Assembly (NCBI GenBank): GCA_017501695.1
Contig: JAFVWL010000005.1
Coordinates: 1-64,000, forward strand
Length of the DNA stretch: 64,000 nucleotides
Direction: 5' to 3'
From: Oscillospiraceae bacterium
GTDB lineage: Bacteria; Bacillota; Clostridia; Oscillospirales; Oscillospiraceae
Under the pieces are notes generated by a model. That model did no database searches and was not told where the DNA came from. It saw only the letters and a list, made by a program, of their open reading frames with translations. Numbering within the stretch: the first letter of the stretch is position 1; each line of letters begins with the position of its first letter. Made by a program: the position numbers and the translations under genes. Below are positions 49,543 to 58,100 of this stretch, one piece after another.

Positions 49543-51012
49543 ATGAAGTATAATTTCTGGTTTGTGGTGGGTTCTCAGGATCTGTACGGTGAGGAAGTCC
49601 TGAAGACCGTTGCCCAGCGGGCCGCTGAAATGGCCGAGAAGATGAGCGAATCCCTGCCTTATCCCTTGATCTACAAGGTCACAGCCATGTCCAACGCACA
49701 GATTACACAGATTGTGAAGGAAGCAAACTACGACGATTCCTGCGCCGGTATCATCACCTGGTGCCATACCTTCTCTCCCTCCAAGATGTGGATCAACGGC
49801 CTTGCAAACCTGCAGAAGCCCTACTGCCACTTTGCTACCCAGTACAACAAGGAGATCCCCAACGACGAGATCGACATGGACTTCATGAACCTGAACCAGG
49901 CCGCCCATGGCGACCGGGAGCATGGCTTCATCGCTGCCCGGCTGAGAATGCCCCGGAAGGTCATCGCAGGCTACTGGCAGAATCCCGAGGTTCTGAACCG
50001 CATCGGAAGCTGGATGAAGTCCGCCGTTGGCGTGGCTGTTTCCAGGAATCTGAAGGTCATGCGCTTTGGCGATAACATGCGTGAAGTGGCCGTCACCGAA
50101 GGTGACAAGGTAGAGGTTCAGACTAAGCTGGGCTGGCAGGTGAACACCTGGGCAGTGGGCGATCTGGTGAAGGAAATGAATGCCGTCACCGAGGATGAAA
50201 TTGACGCTCTGATGGCTGTCTATGAATCCAAGTACGAGATCAATACGCCTAATGTTGCCGCAATCCGTTATCAGGCAAGAGAAGAGATCGCCATGAAGAA
50301 GATGATGGATGCCAACGGCTGCCAGGCCTTCTCCAACACCTTCCAGGACCTCTACGGCATGGAGCAGCTTCCCGGTCTGGCATCCCAGCACCTCATGGCC
50401 CAGGGCTACGGCTACGGCGGTGAGGGCGACTGGAAGGTCTCCGCCATGACCGCCATCATGAAGGCCATGGGCGAAAACGGCAACGGCGCTTCCGCATTCA
50501 TGGAAGATTACACTTACCACCTTGTCGAAGGTCAGGAATACAGTTTGGGTGCTCACATGCTGGAGGTCTGCCCCTCTTTGGCTGATCCCACCGTGAAGCC
50601 CAAGATCGAGACCCATCATCTGGGCATCGGCATGAACGAAAAGGATCCTGCCCGGCTGGTGTTCGAGGGCAAGGAAGGCGATGCTATCGTTGTGTCTCTG
50701 ATCGATATGGGCGGCAGACTCCGCCTGATCGTGCAGGATATTGTCTGTGTGAAGCCGATTCTGCCCATGCCCAACCTGCCCGTGGCAAGAGTCATGTGGA
50801 AAGCCATGCCCAATCTGACGGACGGTGTGGAGTGCTGGATCACCGCCGGCGGTGCCCACCATACGGTTCTGAGCTACGACGTGACAGCAGAGCAGATGAA
50901 GGACTGGGCCAAGATGATGGACATCGAGTTCGTCCATATCACCAAGGACACCACCGTGGAGGCTCTGGAGAAAGAACTGTTCCTGAACGATCTCGCTTGG
51001 AAACTAAAATAA
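49543..51012 (+). CDS. araA: L-arabinose isomerase
   Basis: 489 residues (E. coli 500). Isomerises L-arabinose to L-ribulose. Begins YNFWFVVGSQDLYGEEVL, as usual. Metal and active-site stretches: TWCHTFSPSKMWINGL, HFATQYN, and Glu/His residues in FMEDYTYHL and GAHMLEVCPSLA, followed by KIETHHLGIG and ITAGGAHHTVLS. RBS AGGAGG, 7 bases from the ATG. An inverted-repeat element lies between this gene and araD, starting 8 bases after the stop. Confidence 0.97.
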   Translation: MKYNFWFVVGSQDLYGEEVLKTVAQRAAEMAEKMSESLPYPLIYKVTAMSNAQITQIVKEANYDDSCAGIITWCHTFSPSKMWINGLANLQKPYCHFATQYNKEIPNDEIDMDFMNLNQAAHGDREHGFIAARLRMPRKVIAGYWQNPEVLNRIGSWMKSAVGVAVSRNLKVMRFGDNMREVAVTEGDKVEVQTKLGWQVNTWAVGDLVKEMNAVTEDEIDALMAVYESKYEINTPNVAAIRYQAREEIAMKKMMDANGCQAFSNTFQDLYGMEQLPGLASQHLMAQGYGYGGEGDWKVSAMTAIMKAMGENGNGASAFMEDYTYHLVEGQEYSLGAHMLEVCPSLADPTVKPKIETHHLGIGMNEKDPARLVFEGKEGDAIVVSLIDMGGRLRLIVQDIVCVKPILPMPNLPVARVMWKAMPNLTDGVECWITAGGAHHTVLSYDVTAEQMKDWAKMMDIEFVHITKDTTVEALEKELFLNDLAWKLK

Positions 51013-51020
51013 GGCAATTC

Positions 51021-51115
51021 GTCATTGCGAGCCAGTCCGCAGACTGGCGTGGCAATCCCGTGGATATTTCGGAAACCTGACGGGATTGCCACGTCGCTTC
51101 GCTCCTCGCAATGAC
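51021..51115 (+). repeat. REP/BIME-like inverted-repeat element between araA and araD
   Basis: 95 bases. Left half (51021-51060) starts GTCATTGCGAGCCAGTCCGC and ends GTGGCAATCCCG. Right half (51081-51115) is CGGGATTGCCACGTCG to CTCCTCGCAATGAC, so the ends are inverted repeats. The left half holds an inner CCAGTC/GACTGG hairpin. The same ends bound the core of the element at 11079-11221. It lies inside the operon and would fold in the mRNA. Confidence 0.85.
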
Positions 51116-51139
51116 GTGCAATAACTGAAGGTGTAAAGA

Positions 51140-51829
51140 ATGTTGGAAGAACTGAAAGAACTGGTTTGCAAAGCAAACCTTGACTTGCCGAAGTATGGGC
51201 TGGTAACCTTTACCTGGGGCAATGTATCCGGTGTTGACCGGGAGAAGGGGCTCATGGTCATCAAGCCCTCCGGTGTGGAGTATGACAGCATGAAGCCTGA
51301 GGATATGGTGGTGGTATCCCTTGCCACCGGCGAAAAGGTGGAAGGGAAGTGGAAGCCTTCTTCCGATACGGCAACCCATGTGGCGTTATACAATGCCTTC
51401 CCCAACATCGGCGGCATTGTCCACACCCATTCCCGGTGGGCAACCTCCTGGGCACAGGCGGGCCGGGGCATTCCCGCCTACGGCACTACCCATGGTGACT
51501 ATTTCTACGGCGAGATCCCCTGCACCCGGAAGATGACCGCCCAGGAAATCCAAGGCGAGTATGAAAAAGAAACCGGCAATGTCATCATCGAGACCTTCCA
51601 GGGAAAGTCCGCTGATGATATTCCTGCTGTTCTCGTCCACTCCCACGGTCCCTTCACCTGGGGCACGGATCCCCACAATGCCGTTCACAATGCGGTAGTC
51701 CTGGAAGAACTGGCCTTTATGGCCTTCCACACCGAGGCAATCACCCCCGGCAAGGAACCCATGCAGCAGGAGCTCCTGGATAAGCACTACCTGCGTAAGC
51801 ATGGCAAGAATGCCTATTACGGACAATAA
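51140..51829 (+). CDS. araD: L-ribulose-5-phosphate 4-epimerase
   Basis: 229 residues (E. coli 231). Converts L-ribulose 5-phosphate to D-xylulose 5-phosphate. Class II aldolase fold with the phosphate site [11 protein letters not shown] near 25-36, [19 protein letters not shown], the Zn-binding pair [10 protein letters not shown] (near 95-97), and the third His in [12 protein letters not shown] (near 171). The start ATG has GAAGGTGT upstream, just after the repeat element. Last gene of the arabinose operon; no transporter or AraR-type regulator is present in the window. Confidence 0.96.
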   Translation: MLEELKELVCKANLDLPKYGLVTFTWGNVSGVDREKGLMVIKPSGVEYDSMKPEDMVVVSLATGEKVEGKWKPSSDTATHVALYNAFPNIGGIVHTHSRWATSWAQAGRGIPAYGTTHGDYFYGEIPCTRKMTAQEIQGEYEKETGNVIIETFQGKSADDIPAVLVHSHGPFTWGTDPHNAVHNAVVLEELAFMAFHTEAITPGKEPMQQELLDKHYLRKHGKNAYYGQ

Positions 51830-51832
51830 TTT

Positions 51833-51863
51833 TCGCGGCACGAAGCTTTCGTGCCGCGATTTC
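51833..51863 (+). terminator. Terminator of arabinose operon
   Basis: 11-bp stem CGCGGCACGAA/TTCGTGCCGCG with a short loop, then ATTT; the T tract is weak. Confidence 0.6.
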
Positions 51864-51929
51864 CCTTGCATATCCGGATGGGATGTGATATAATAAAACA
51901 AATGAGCGAGAATGAACGGAGGTGAACCC

Positions 51930-53441
51930 ATGGCAGGGGAGAAGTGCTATATCGCCATCGACCTGAAATCCTTTTACGCGTCCCAGGAGTGCATCGAGCG
52001 GGAGCTGAACCCGTTGACCACCAACCTGGTGGTGGCAGATATGAGCCGCACGGAGAAAACCATCTGCCTGGCGGTTTCCCCGTCCCTGAAGGCCTATGGG
52101 GTCCCCGGCCGTGCCCGGCTGTTTGAAGCCATCCAGAAGGTCAAGGAGGCCAACGCTCTGCGCCGGGCCAAAGCCCCGGGCCGGGAATTCAAAGGAAAAT
52201 CCTGGGACGCGGAGGCTCTGGCGGCGGACCCGTCCCTGGAAATCGATTTTATCGTTGCCCCGCCCAGGATGGCCCACTATATGGAATGCTCCACCCGGAT
52301 CTACCAGATTTATCTGAATTATGTGGCGCCGGAGGATATCCACGTTTACTCCATTGATGAGGTGTTCATCGACGCTACACCCTACCTGAAGACCTACGGC
52401 CTGACACCCTATGAATTTGCCCGGAAGCTGATTTATGAGGTTCTGGAAACCACCGGGATCACCGCCACGGCGGGCATTGGCACGAACCTTTACCTGTGCA
52501 AGGTTGCCATGGATATTGTCGCGAAGAAAACCCAGCCGGATCAGTACGGGGTCCGGATCGCCCAACTGGATGAGCTGTCCTACCGGAAAACGCTGTGGGA
52601 GCACAAGCCCCTGACGGATTTCTGGCGGGTGGGACCGGGGTATGTACGCAGACTCGCCAAATGCGGCATGGATACCATGGGAGATGTGGCCCGGTGTTCC
52701 ATAGGGGATCCCAACGAATTCTACAATGAGAATCTGCTGTATAAGCTTTTCGGTGTCAACGCGGAGTTGCTCATTGACCATGCCTGGGGTTGGGAGCCCT
52801 GCACGCTCCGGGAGATCAAGGCCTACAAGCCCACCACAAATTCTATTTCTTCGGGTCAGGTTCTGCACTGTGCCTATACGGCGGAGAAAGCCCTGCTCAT
52901 TGTTCAGGAGATGACGGATTTGCTGACGTTGGACTTGGTAGACAAGGGTTTGGTCACGGACCAGATGGTGCTGACCGTGGGCTATGACATTGCCAATCTG
53001 GAGGATCCGGTCCTGCGGCGGCAGTACAGCGGCACCGTGGTCACGGACCATTACGGAAGAAAAATTCCCAAGCATGCCCACGGCACGGCGAATCTGGGAC
53101 GAAAAACCGCTTCCACCCGGCTGATCATGGATGCCGTGCTTGCTCTGTATGACCGGATCATCGACGAAAAACTGCTGGTCCGCCGGATCAACCTGACCGC
53201 GGCCCATGTGGTTCGGGAACAGGAGGCGGGTCATGTGCCCGAAGCGGTACAGCTTGACCTGTTCGCGGAGCCGGAGGATAAGAGTGGGGAGGAAGCCCTG
53301 GAACGGGAAAAGCGCCGCCAAAAGGCTATGCTGCAGATCCGGAAGAAATTTGGAAAAAACGCCATATTGAAAGGCATGAACTATATGGAGGGCGCGACCA
53401 CCCGGAATCGGAATGCCCAGATCGGAGGACACAAGGCATGA
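51930..53441 (+). CDS. Y-family DNA polymerase (UvrX/UmuC/ImpB type)
   Basis: 503 residues from the ATG at 51930, with GGAGGTGA 4 bases upstream; ATG 51912 overlaps that site. Translesion polymerase: YIAIDLKSFYASQECIERE (palm, metal Asp), VYSIDEVFIDAT (catalytic Asp-Glu near 142), ATAGIGTNLYLCKVAMDI, and the helix-hairpin-helix with FWRVGPGYVRRL. A beta-clamp binding motif QLDLF lies near residue 445. It overlaps by ATGA with the YolD-like gene, a pairing known from SP-beta and clostridial chromosomes. It would act in damage tolerance. No LexA box was recognised in the short upstream region. Confidence 0.92.
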   Translation: MAGEKCYIAIDLKSFYASQECIERELNPLTTNLVVADMSRTEKTICLAVSPSLKAYGVPGRARLFEAIQKVKEANALRRAKAPGREFKGKSWDAEALAADPSLEIDFIVAPPRMAHYMECSTRIYQIYLNYVAPEDIHVYSIDEVFIDATPYLKTYGLTPYEFARKLIYEVLETTGITATAGIGTNLYLCKVAMDIVAKKTQPDQYGVRIAQLDELSYRKTLWEHKPLTDFWRVGPGYVRRLAKCGMDTMGDVARCSIGDPNEFYNENLLYKLFGVNAELLIDHAWGWEPCTLREIKAYKPTTNSISSGQVLHCAYTAEKALLIVQEMTDLLTLDLVDKGLVTDQMVLTVGYDIANLEDPVLRRQYSGTVVTDHYGRKIPKHAHGTANLGRKTASTRLIMDAVLALYDRIIDEKLLVRRINLTAAHVVREQEAGHVPEAVQLDLFAEPEDKSGEEALEREKRRQKAMLQIRKKFGKNAILKGMNYMEGATTRNRNAQIGGHKA

Positions 53442-53857
53442 GCGGAAAATACGACGATCTGCTTTATCTGCCCCATCCGGAGCCGAAAAACCGGGCCCGG
53501 ATGTCCATGCTGGACCGGGCGGCCCAGTTTTCCCCTTTTGCGGCGCTGACGGGCTATGAAGAAGCCATTCAGGAAACCGGACGGCTGACGGACCGGCGGC
53601 TGGAACCGGGGGAGACCCGGAAGGCGGAGCTGGACCGGTGCTTCCGGGCCCTGATGGAGCGGTTGGGTACCGGGCCCTGGATCCGGGTCACGTTTTTCCG
53701 TCCCGATCCCTGGAAGGACGGCGGTGCCTATGTAACGGAGAATCACCGGATTTTGAAGGTAGATCTGTACCGCCGGATGCTGCTGGCGGAGGATGGCAGC
53801 CGGATTTCCATGGATGATATCTGGGAGCTGGAAATATTGGAAGAAAACAGGACCTGA
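53438..53857 (+). CDS. YolD-like protein
   Basis: 139 residues. The N-terminal motif KNRARMSMLDRAAQFSPFAA (residues 16-35) and the PWIRVTFFRPDPWKDGGAY stretch are typical of the YolD-like family, regularly encoded next to UvrX-type Y-family polymerases. The exact role is unclear; it is presumably an accessory to or regulator of the polymerase. It is translated from an ATG overlapping the polymerase stop. Its TGA lies inside the stem of the following terminator. Confidence 0.85.
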   Translation: MSGKYDDLLYLPHPEPKNRARMSMLDRAAQFSPFAALTGYEEAIQETGRLTDRRLEPGETRKAELDRCFRALMERLGTGPWIRVTFFRPDPWKDGGAYVTENHRILKVDLYRRMLLAEDGSRISMDDIWELEILEENRT

Positions 53858-53877
53858 CGGAAGTCAGGTCCTGATCT
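53848..53877 (+). terminator. Terminator of polymerase-YolD operon
   Basis: 11-bp stem CAGGACCTGAC/GTCAGGTCCTG with loop GGAA. It includes the YolD stop codon and may also serve the converging lipoprotein gene. Confidence 0.65.
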
Positions 53878-54716
53878 TATTCGGTTGGAGCATCTGAGGG
53901 ATCCGTGGGATTTGTAGGATCTGTCGGATCCGTGACGCCGAATTCCTCCACCTGGTGCCAGGCACCGTCCTCCCGAAGCTCCAGCTTCACGGTCTCGGAG
54001 ATGAAATGCCAGCCCTTGTATATGCCGGTGCCGGGCTGGCTGCCTTCGGGAAGGGCCCGGTCATCGGTGATGGCGTAATATCCGATCTCGCCTACCAGGG
54101 TGTTATCCGTCCGCTCCTGGACCTGGCTGTAGACCAGGTCGTAGTCGTCATAGCGGAAACGGCTTCCTTCCGTCAGGTTCTTACGGAAACCGGGATAGAC
54201 GGTTCCCGCGAATTCCCGCAGGGGATCCGGGGCTGTGCCGTCAAAACGGAAGCTGAGATTTCCTTTGTGCTGATATTCTATGGCATCGAAATCCAGCCGC
54301 AGATTCTCAAAGGTGGTGCCGTCGGTATCCTGATAACAGGAAAGTTTGTCATCCTTTTCCAGGCAAAGCACATCCCGGTAACCGTCGTAGACTGTCAGCC
54401 GGGTACTTCCGTCACCGGCTTCTATGGTGAGCCACCGGTCGTATTTACTCGGCTCGGCTTCTTCCAGGACGGTGTAGGTGCCCAGCTTCATATGTTCCGG
54501 AATCTCAAAGACCTGGTAGGGTCCGCCGATAGCGCTGTTGCCGCAGGAAATGGACAGAGTCAGGGAATTGGTCCGCCGGAACAGGGATTCGGGCAGATAG
54601 CCCAGATCCTTGGTAATCACAGGCTTTGTTTCTCCGGTCATCCAGTCCGGGGCGGTGCAGCCGGTGAGACTCAATACGGTCAGGGCGGCAAGCGCCAGGG
54701 TGGTCCATTTTTTCAT
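53877..54716 (-). CDS. Lipoprotein with D/P/T-rich C-terminal tail
   Basis: 279 residues from the ATG at 54716, TGGAGGG upstream. Signal peptide with lipobox LTGC (Cys20), so it is lipid-anchored on the outer face of the membrane. A beta-rich domain with no recognised family follows (YLPESLFRRTNSLTLSISCG; RLTVYDGYRDVLCLEKDD). The protein ends in TDPTDPTNPTDPSDAPTE, a low-complexity tail like the linker in the lipoprotein at 24946-25605. A hairpin (AGGACCC/GGGTCCT) in the leader at 54742-54761 is of unknown meaning. Confidence 0.75.
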   Translation of the reverse strand: MKKWTTLALAALTVLSLTGCTAPDWMTGETKPVITKDLGYLPESLFRRTNSLTLSISCGNSAIGGPYQVFEIPEHMKLGTYTVLEEAEPSKYDRWLTIEAGDGSTRLTVYDGYRDVLCLEKDDKLSCYQDTDGTTFENLRLDFDAIEYQHKGNLSFRFDGTAPDPLREFAGTVYPGFRKNLTEGSRFRYDDYDLVYSQVQERTDNTLVGEIGYYAITDDRALPEGSQPGTGIYKGWHFISETVKLELREDGAWHQVEEFGVTDPTDPTNPTDPSDAPTE

Positions 54717-54865
54717 ATTGATCCCTCCAGTATATTTTTCGAGGACCCCTGCGGGTCCTGAAGTCTGTATATCTAATAAGACGGAAAAACATACTGAAAT
54801 GTTACAAGACAAATGTAAAAAAACCGTGAATAATTTCTTAAGAATGACAACAAATATCCAGAAAC

Positions 54866-54893
54866 TGGAAAAGCGGCGGATTTCTCCGCCGCT
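54866..54893 (-). terminator. Terminator of galT
   Basis: Perfect 9-bp stem AGCGGCGGA/TCCGCCGCT, followed on the minus strand by TTTTCC, 11 bases after the stop. Confidence 0.75.
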
Positions 54894-54903
54894 CTATGTG
54901 CTG

Positions 54904-56391
54904 TCAATTGTCATTGACGGTATGTACGAACCGCAGGAAGGCAGCCTTGCCCTCGGGGGTACGGCGGTAGACACCCGCGTGTTCCAGCACCTGGGCAAAG
55001 ATAATACCCACTTCCTCCTTCAGGATTTGCGCTGTGTTTTCCGCAGTGAAGCTGTGCTTTTTCAGCAGCTCCGTCACCCAGGGAGCGTGTTTTTCCAGCG
55101 CGCCGGTCAGGGGCTTGTTGTTCAGAATGGCATCCTCCAGGTCTGCCAGCTCCCCCTTCAGCCGGGCGGGGAGCACCGCCAGACCCATAACCTCGATAAG
55201 GCCGATATTTTCCTTTTTGATGTGGTGCAGCTCCGCGTGGGGGTGGTACACACCCAGGGGATGCTCCTGCGTAGTGATGTTGTTGCGCAGGACCAAATCC
55301 AGTTCATAGTTCTCTCCCCGGCGGCGGGCAATGGGGGTGATGGTGTTGTGGGGAACCCCTTCTGTTTCCGCGTAGATAAAGGCGGCTTCATCGGTGTAGG
55401 CCCGCCAGGCGGTAAGGATCTTATCCGCCAGGTCTGCCAGCCGGTCCTTGTCCGGACCGTTCAGACGGATCACACTCATGGGCCACTTAACGATGCCGGC
55501 GGTCACATCCTCAAAACCCCGGAATACCAGGTCCGTTTCGATTCCGGAACGCTCCATGGCGAAGGTATAGCCGCCGCCCTGGAAATGCTCATGGCTGAGA
55601 ATGCTGCCGCCCACGATGGGAAGGTCCGCGTTGCTGCCGATGAAATAGTGGGGGAAGACGGTCACAAAGTCCAGCAGCTTAGCAAAGGCTGCCTTATCAA
55701 TGACCATGGGGGTATGGCTTGCGTTGAAGGCAATGCAGTGCTCATTGTAGTAGACATAGGGGCTGTACTGCAGGCACCAGTCGCTGCCGGCGATGGTGAT
55801 GGGGATGATCCGGTGATTCTGCCGGGCGGGGTGGTTCATCCGGCCCCCGTAGCCTTCATTTTCCACGCAGAGCTGGCATTTGGGGTAACCGGACTGGGGA
55901 GCGTTTTTCGCGGCGGCGATGGCTTTGGGGTCCTTTTCCGGCTTGCTCAGGTTGATGGTGATGTCAATGTCGCCATACTCCGTAGCCGTCTTCCAGCGCA
56001 TATCCTTTTTGATGCGGTAGCGGCGGATATAGTCCGTATCCTGGGAAAGCTGATAGTACCAGTCCGTGGCCGCTTTTGGGGACTGGGCGTAAAGGGCGGC
56101 AAATTTGGCACGGACTTCCCGGGGCATGGGTGTCAGAACGCCCATGAGCCTGGTGTCGAACAGATCCCGGCTGGTGATATCCCCGGCGCATACGCCCCGG
56201 GCCACCGCGTCATCGATCAGGCCGCCCAGGATATCTTCCAGAGGAAGGTCTATTTCCCGCCCGGGGGTATAGCTGTCCAGGGCAAGGACCTGAAGCAGGC
56301 CGTTGGTAATGACAGTTTTGTCACAGGGGTCGATCAGGTTCGTTTTCACACCGTAGCGGACCAGGGAAGCAAGATAATCGTTAACAGTCAT
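54904..56391 (-). CDS. galT: UDP-glucose-hexose-1-phosphate uridylyltransferase, class II
   Basis: 495 residues, the longer Gram-positive galT type. Exchanges UMP between UDP-glucose and galactose 1-phosphate in the Leloir pathway. NADLPIVGGSILSHEHFQGG (near 270-290) holds the catalytic His region. CQLCVENEGYGGRMNHPARQ (near 180) is the conserved class II stretch, followed by HPLGVYHPHAELHHI (near 380). The start ATG has AAAAGGAG upstream. galK and galE are not in the window. Promoter divergent from the rhamnose operon. Confidence 0.95.
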   Translation of the reverse strand: MTVNDYLASLVRYGVKTNLIDPCDKTVITNGLLQVLALDSYTPGREIDLPLEDILGGLIDDAVARGVCAGDITSRDLFDTRLMGVLTPMPREVRAKFAALYAQSPKAATDWYYQLSQDTDYIRRYRIKKDMRWKTATEYGDIDITINLSKPEKDPKAIAAAKNAPQSGYPKCQLCVENEGYGGRMNHPARQNHRIIPITIAGSDWCLQYSPYVYYNEHCIAFNASHTPMVIDKAAFAKLLDFVTVFPHYFIGSNADLPIVGGSILSHEHFQGGGYTFAMERSGIETDLVFRGFEDVTAGIVKWPMSVIRLNGPDKDRLADLADKILTAWRAYTDEAAFIYAETEGVPHNTITPIARRRGENYELDLVLRNNITTQEHPLGVYHPHAELHHIKKENIGLIEVMGLAVLPARLKGELADLEDAILNNKPLTGALEKHAPWVTELLKKHSFTAENTAQILKEEVGIIFAQVLEHAGVYRRTPEGKAAFLRFVHTVNDN

Positions 56392-56424
56392 AGTGGATGC
56401 TCCTTTTGTGTAGGCTTTGGTAAA

Positions 56425-56453
56425 AATATACCACGAATTTTCCTGATCCGCAA
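56425..56453 (-). promoter_or_regulatory. Promoter of galT
   Basis: On the minus strand TTGCGG (56453-56448), 17 bases, TATATT (56430-56425) with a TGG extension. Confidence 0.6.
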
Positions 56454-56616
56454 TCCCAACTTTTGATTCTGTACAAAAGATTTGCGTTTAGGACAGGCGC
56501 CGTCACGATGCGGTGAAAATCCGGGGTATGGAACAGAAAACGGAGCGGTTGTCGGGATCAGTGCAAGAAAGGACACTTTTTTGCAAAAATAAGGACCTCC
56601 ATTTACGTTTCCTGCT

Positions 56617-56634
56617 ATGGTATACTGATACCAT
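56617..56634 (+). promoter_or_regulatory. Promoter and operator-like inverted repeat of rhamnose operon
   Basis: Inverted repeat ATGGTAT-ACTG-ATACCAT (56617-56634) overlaps an extended -10 element TGGTATACT (56618-56626), about 20 bases upstream of the rhaB start. A repressor bound here would block the promoter. No regulator gene is adjacent. Confidence 0.65.
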
Positions 56635-56654
56635 GCAGAAAGGAGGTCCTGAAT

Positions 56655-58100
56655 TTGCGGTATTATTTGGCAATTGACATTGGCGCTTCTTCCGGACGGC
56701 ATATTCTCGGTCATGTGGAGCATGGCAATCTGGTGCTGGAAGAAGTGTTCCGTTTCGACAATCTTCAGGTCCATCAAAACGGGCACGACTGTTGGGATAT
56801 GGAGAATCTCTGGAAGGGGATTCTGGGGGGTCTGAAGGCCTGCGCGGAGCTGAGAAAGATCCCGGAAACTGTGGGCATTGACACCTGGGCCGTGGATTAT
56901 GTACTGCTGGATAAGCAGGACCGGGTCATCGGTGACGCGGTGGCCTACCGGGACAGCCGTACCGAGGGCATGAAGGAAACCGTCAATCAGACGATCCCTG
57001 CCGACGAACTGTACGCCAAAACCGGTATCCAGTATCAGCCCTTCAACACGATCTATCAGCTTGCCGCTCTCAAGCGGGAACATCCGGAGCATCTGGATCA
57101 GGCGGAACGTTTCCTGATGATCCCGGAATATTTCAATTTCCTGCTGACAGGCAAGAAGGTCAATGAGTATACCAACGCCACCTCCACCAGCCTGGTCAAT
57201 GCCCGGACCAAGACCTGGGATGACGGGCTTTTGGAGAAGCTGAATCTGCCCCGAAATATCTTTGGAGAGCTTGCTATGCCCGGAGCTGCGGTCGGAAGCT
57301 TCCTGCCGGAAATTGCCGCCCAGGTGGGCTTTGATGCTACGGTGGTGCTGCCGGCCACCCATGATACCGGCTCCGCCTTCCTGGCGGTGCCTGCCCTGAA
57401 TGATCAGGCGGTGTATCTGTCCAGCGGCACCTGGAGCCTGCTGGGTGTGGAGAACCAGGAGCCCATTACCTCCGAAGAAAGCCTTGCCCAGAATTTTACC
57501 AACGAGGGCGGTGCCTGGTACCGCTACCGCTATCTGAAGAATATCATGGGCCTTTGGATGATCCAGTCCATTCGACGGGAGCTCAACGGCGTGGCCTACA
57601 TTCAGGGCAAGCAGAACCGGGTGGAAGCCAGCCGGAAATGGAGCTTCCCGGATCTGATCGCCGCCGCCAGAGCGGAGGAAGGGTTCCGCAGTGTGGTGGA
57701 TGTGAACCGGGACTGCTTCCTGGCGCCGGACTCTATGATCGAGGCCATCCGGGAAGAATGTGCCCGGACTAACCAGCCGGTGCCCCAGACCGTGGGGGAG
57801 ATCATGCAGTGCGTGTACACCAGCCTGTCGCTTTGCTACCGGGATGCCATCCGGAAGCTGCAGAAGCTGACAGGGAAGACCTATACCAGTATCAACATCG
57901 TTGGCGGCGGCTGCCAGGATATGTACCTGAACCTGCGCACCGCCATGGCCACGGGCCTGCCGGTTTACGCCGGACCTGTGGAGGGAACTGCCATCGGAAA
58001 CCTTATTGTGCAGATGATTCGCTCCGGCGAGTACGAAAATTTGCAGGCGGCCCGTGACGTGATCCGCCGCAGCTTTGAAATAAAGGAGATCAGAGTATGA
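56655..58100 (+). CDS. rhaB: Rhamnulokinase
   Basis: 481 residues, FGGY kinase. Phosphorylates L-rhamnulose. Opens RYYLAIDIGASSGRHILGHV (phosphate loop), then DTWAVDYVLLD, YRDSRTEGM, FNTIYQL, PATHDTGSAFLAVP, YLSSGTWSLLGVE and INIVGGGCQDMYLN, all typical of RhaB. The start is a TTG at 56655 with AAAGGAGG upstream; no in-frame ATG lies near. It overlaps rhaA by ATGA, so is translationally coupled. Expression is probably controlled by the inverted repeat at 56617-56634. Confidence 0.96.
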   Translation: MRYYLAIDIGASSGRHILGHVEHGNLVLEEVFRFDNLQVHQNGHDCWDMENLWKGILGGLKACAELRKIPETVGIDTWAVDYVLLDKQDRVIGDAVAYRDSRTEGMKETVNQTIPADELYAKTGIQYQPFNTIYQLAALKREHPEHLDQAERFLMIPEYFNFLLTGKKVNEYTNATSTSLVNARTKTWDDGLLEKLNLPRNIFGELAMPGAAVGSFLPEIAAQVGFDATVVLPATHDTGSAFLAVPALNDQAVYLSSGTWSLLGVENQEPITSEESLAQNFTNEGGAWYRYRYLKNIMGLWMIQSIRRELNGVAYIQGKQNRVEASRKWSFPDLIAAARAEEGFRSVVDVNRDCFLAPDSMIEAIREECARTNQPVPQTVGEIMQCVYTSLSLCYRDAIRKLQKLTGKTYTSINIVGGGCQDMYLNLRTAMATGLPVYAGPVEGTAIGNLIVQMIRSGEYENLQAARDVIRRSFEIKEIRV

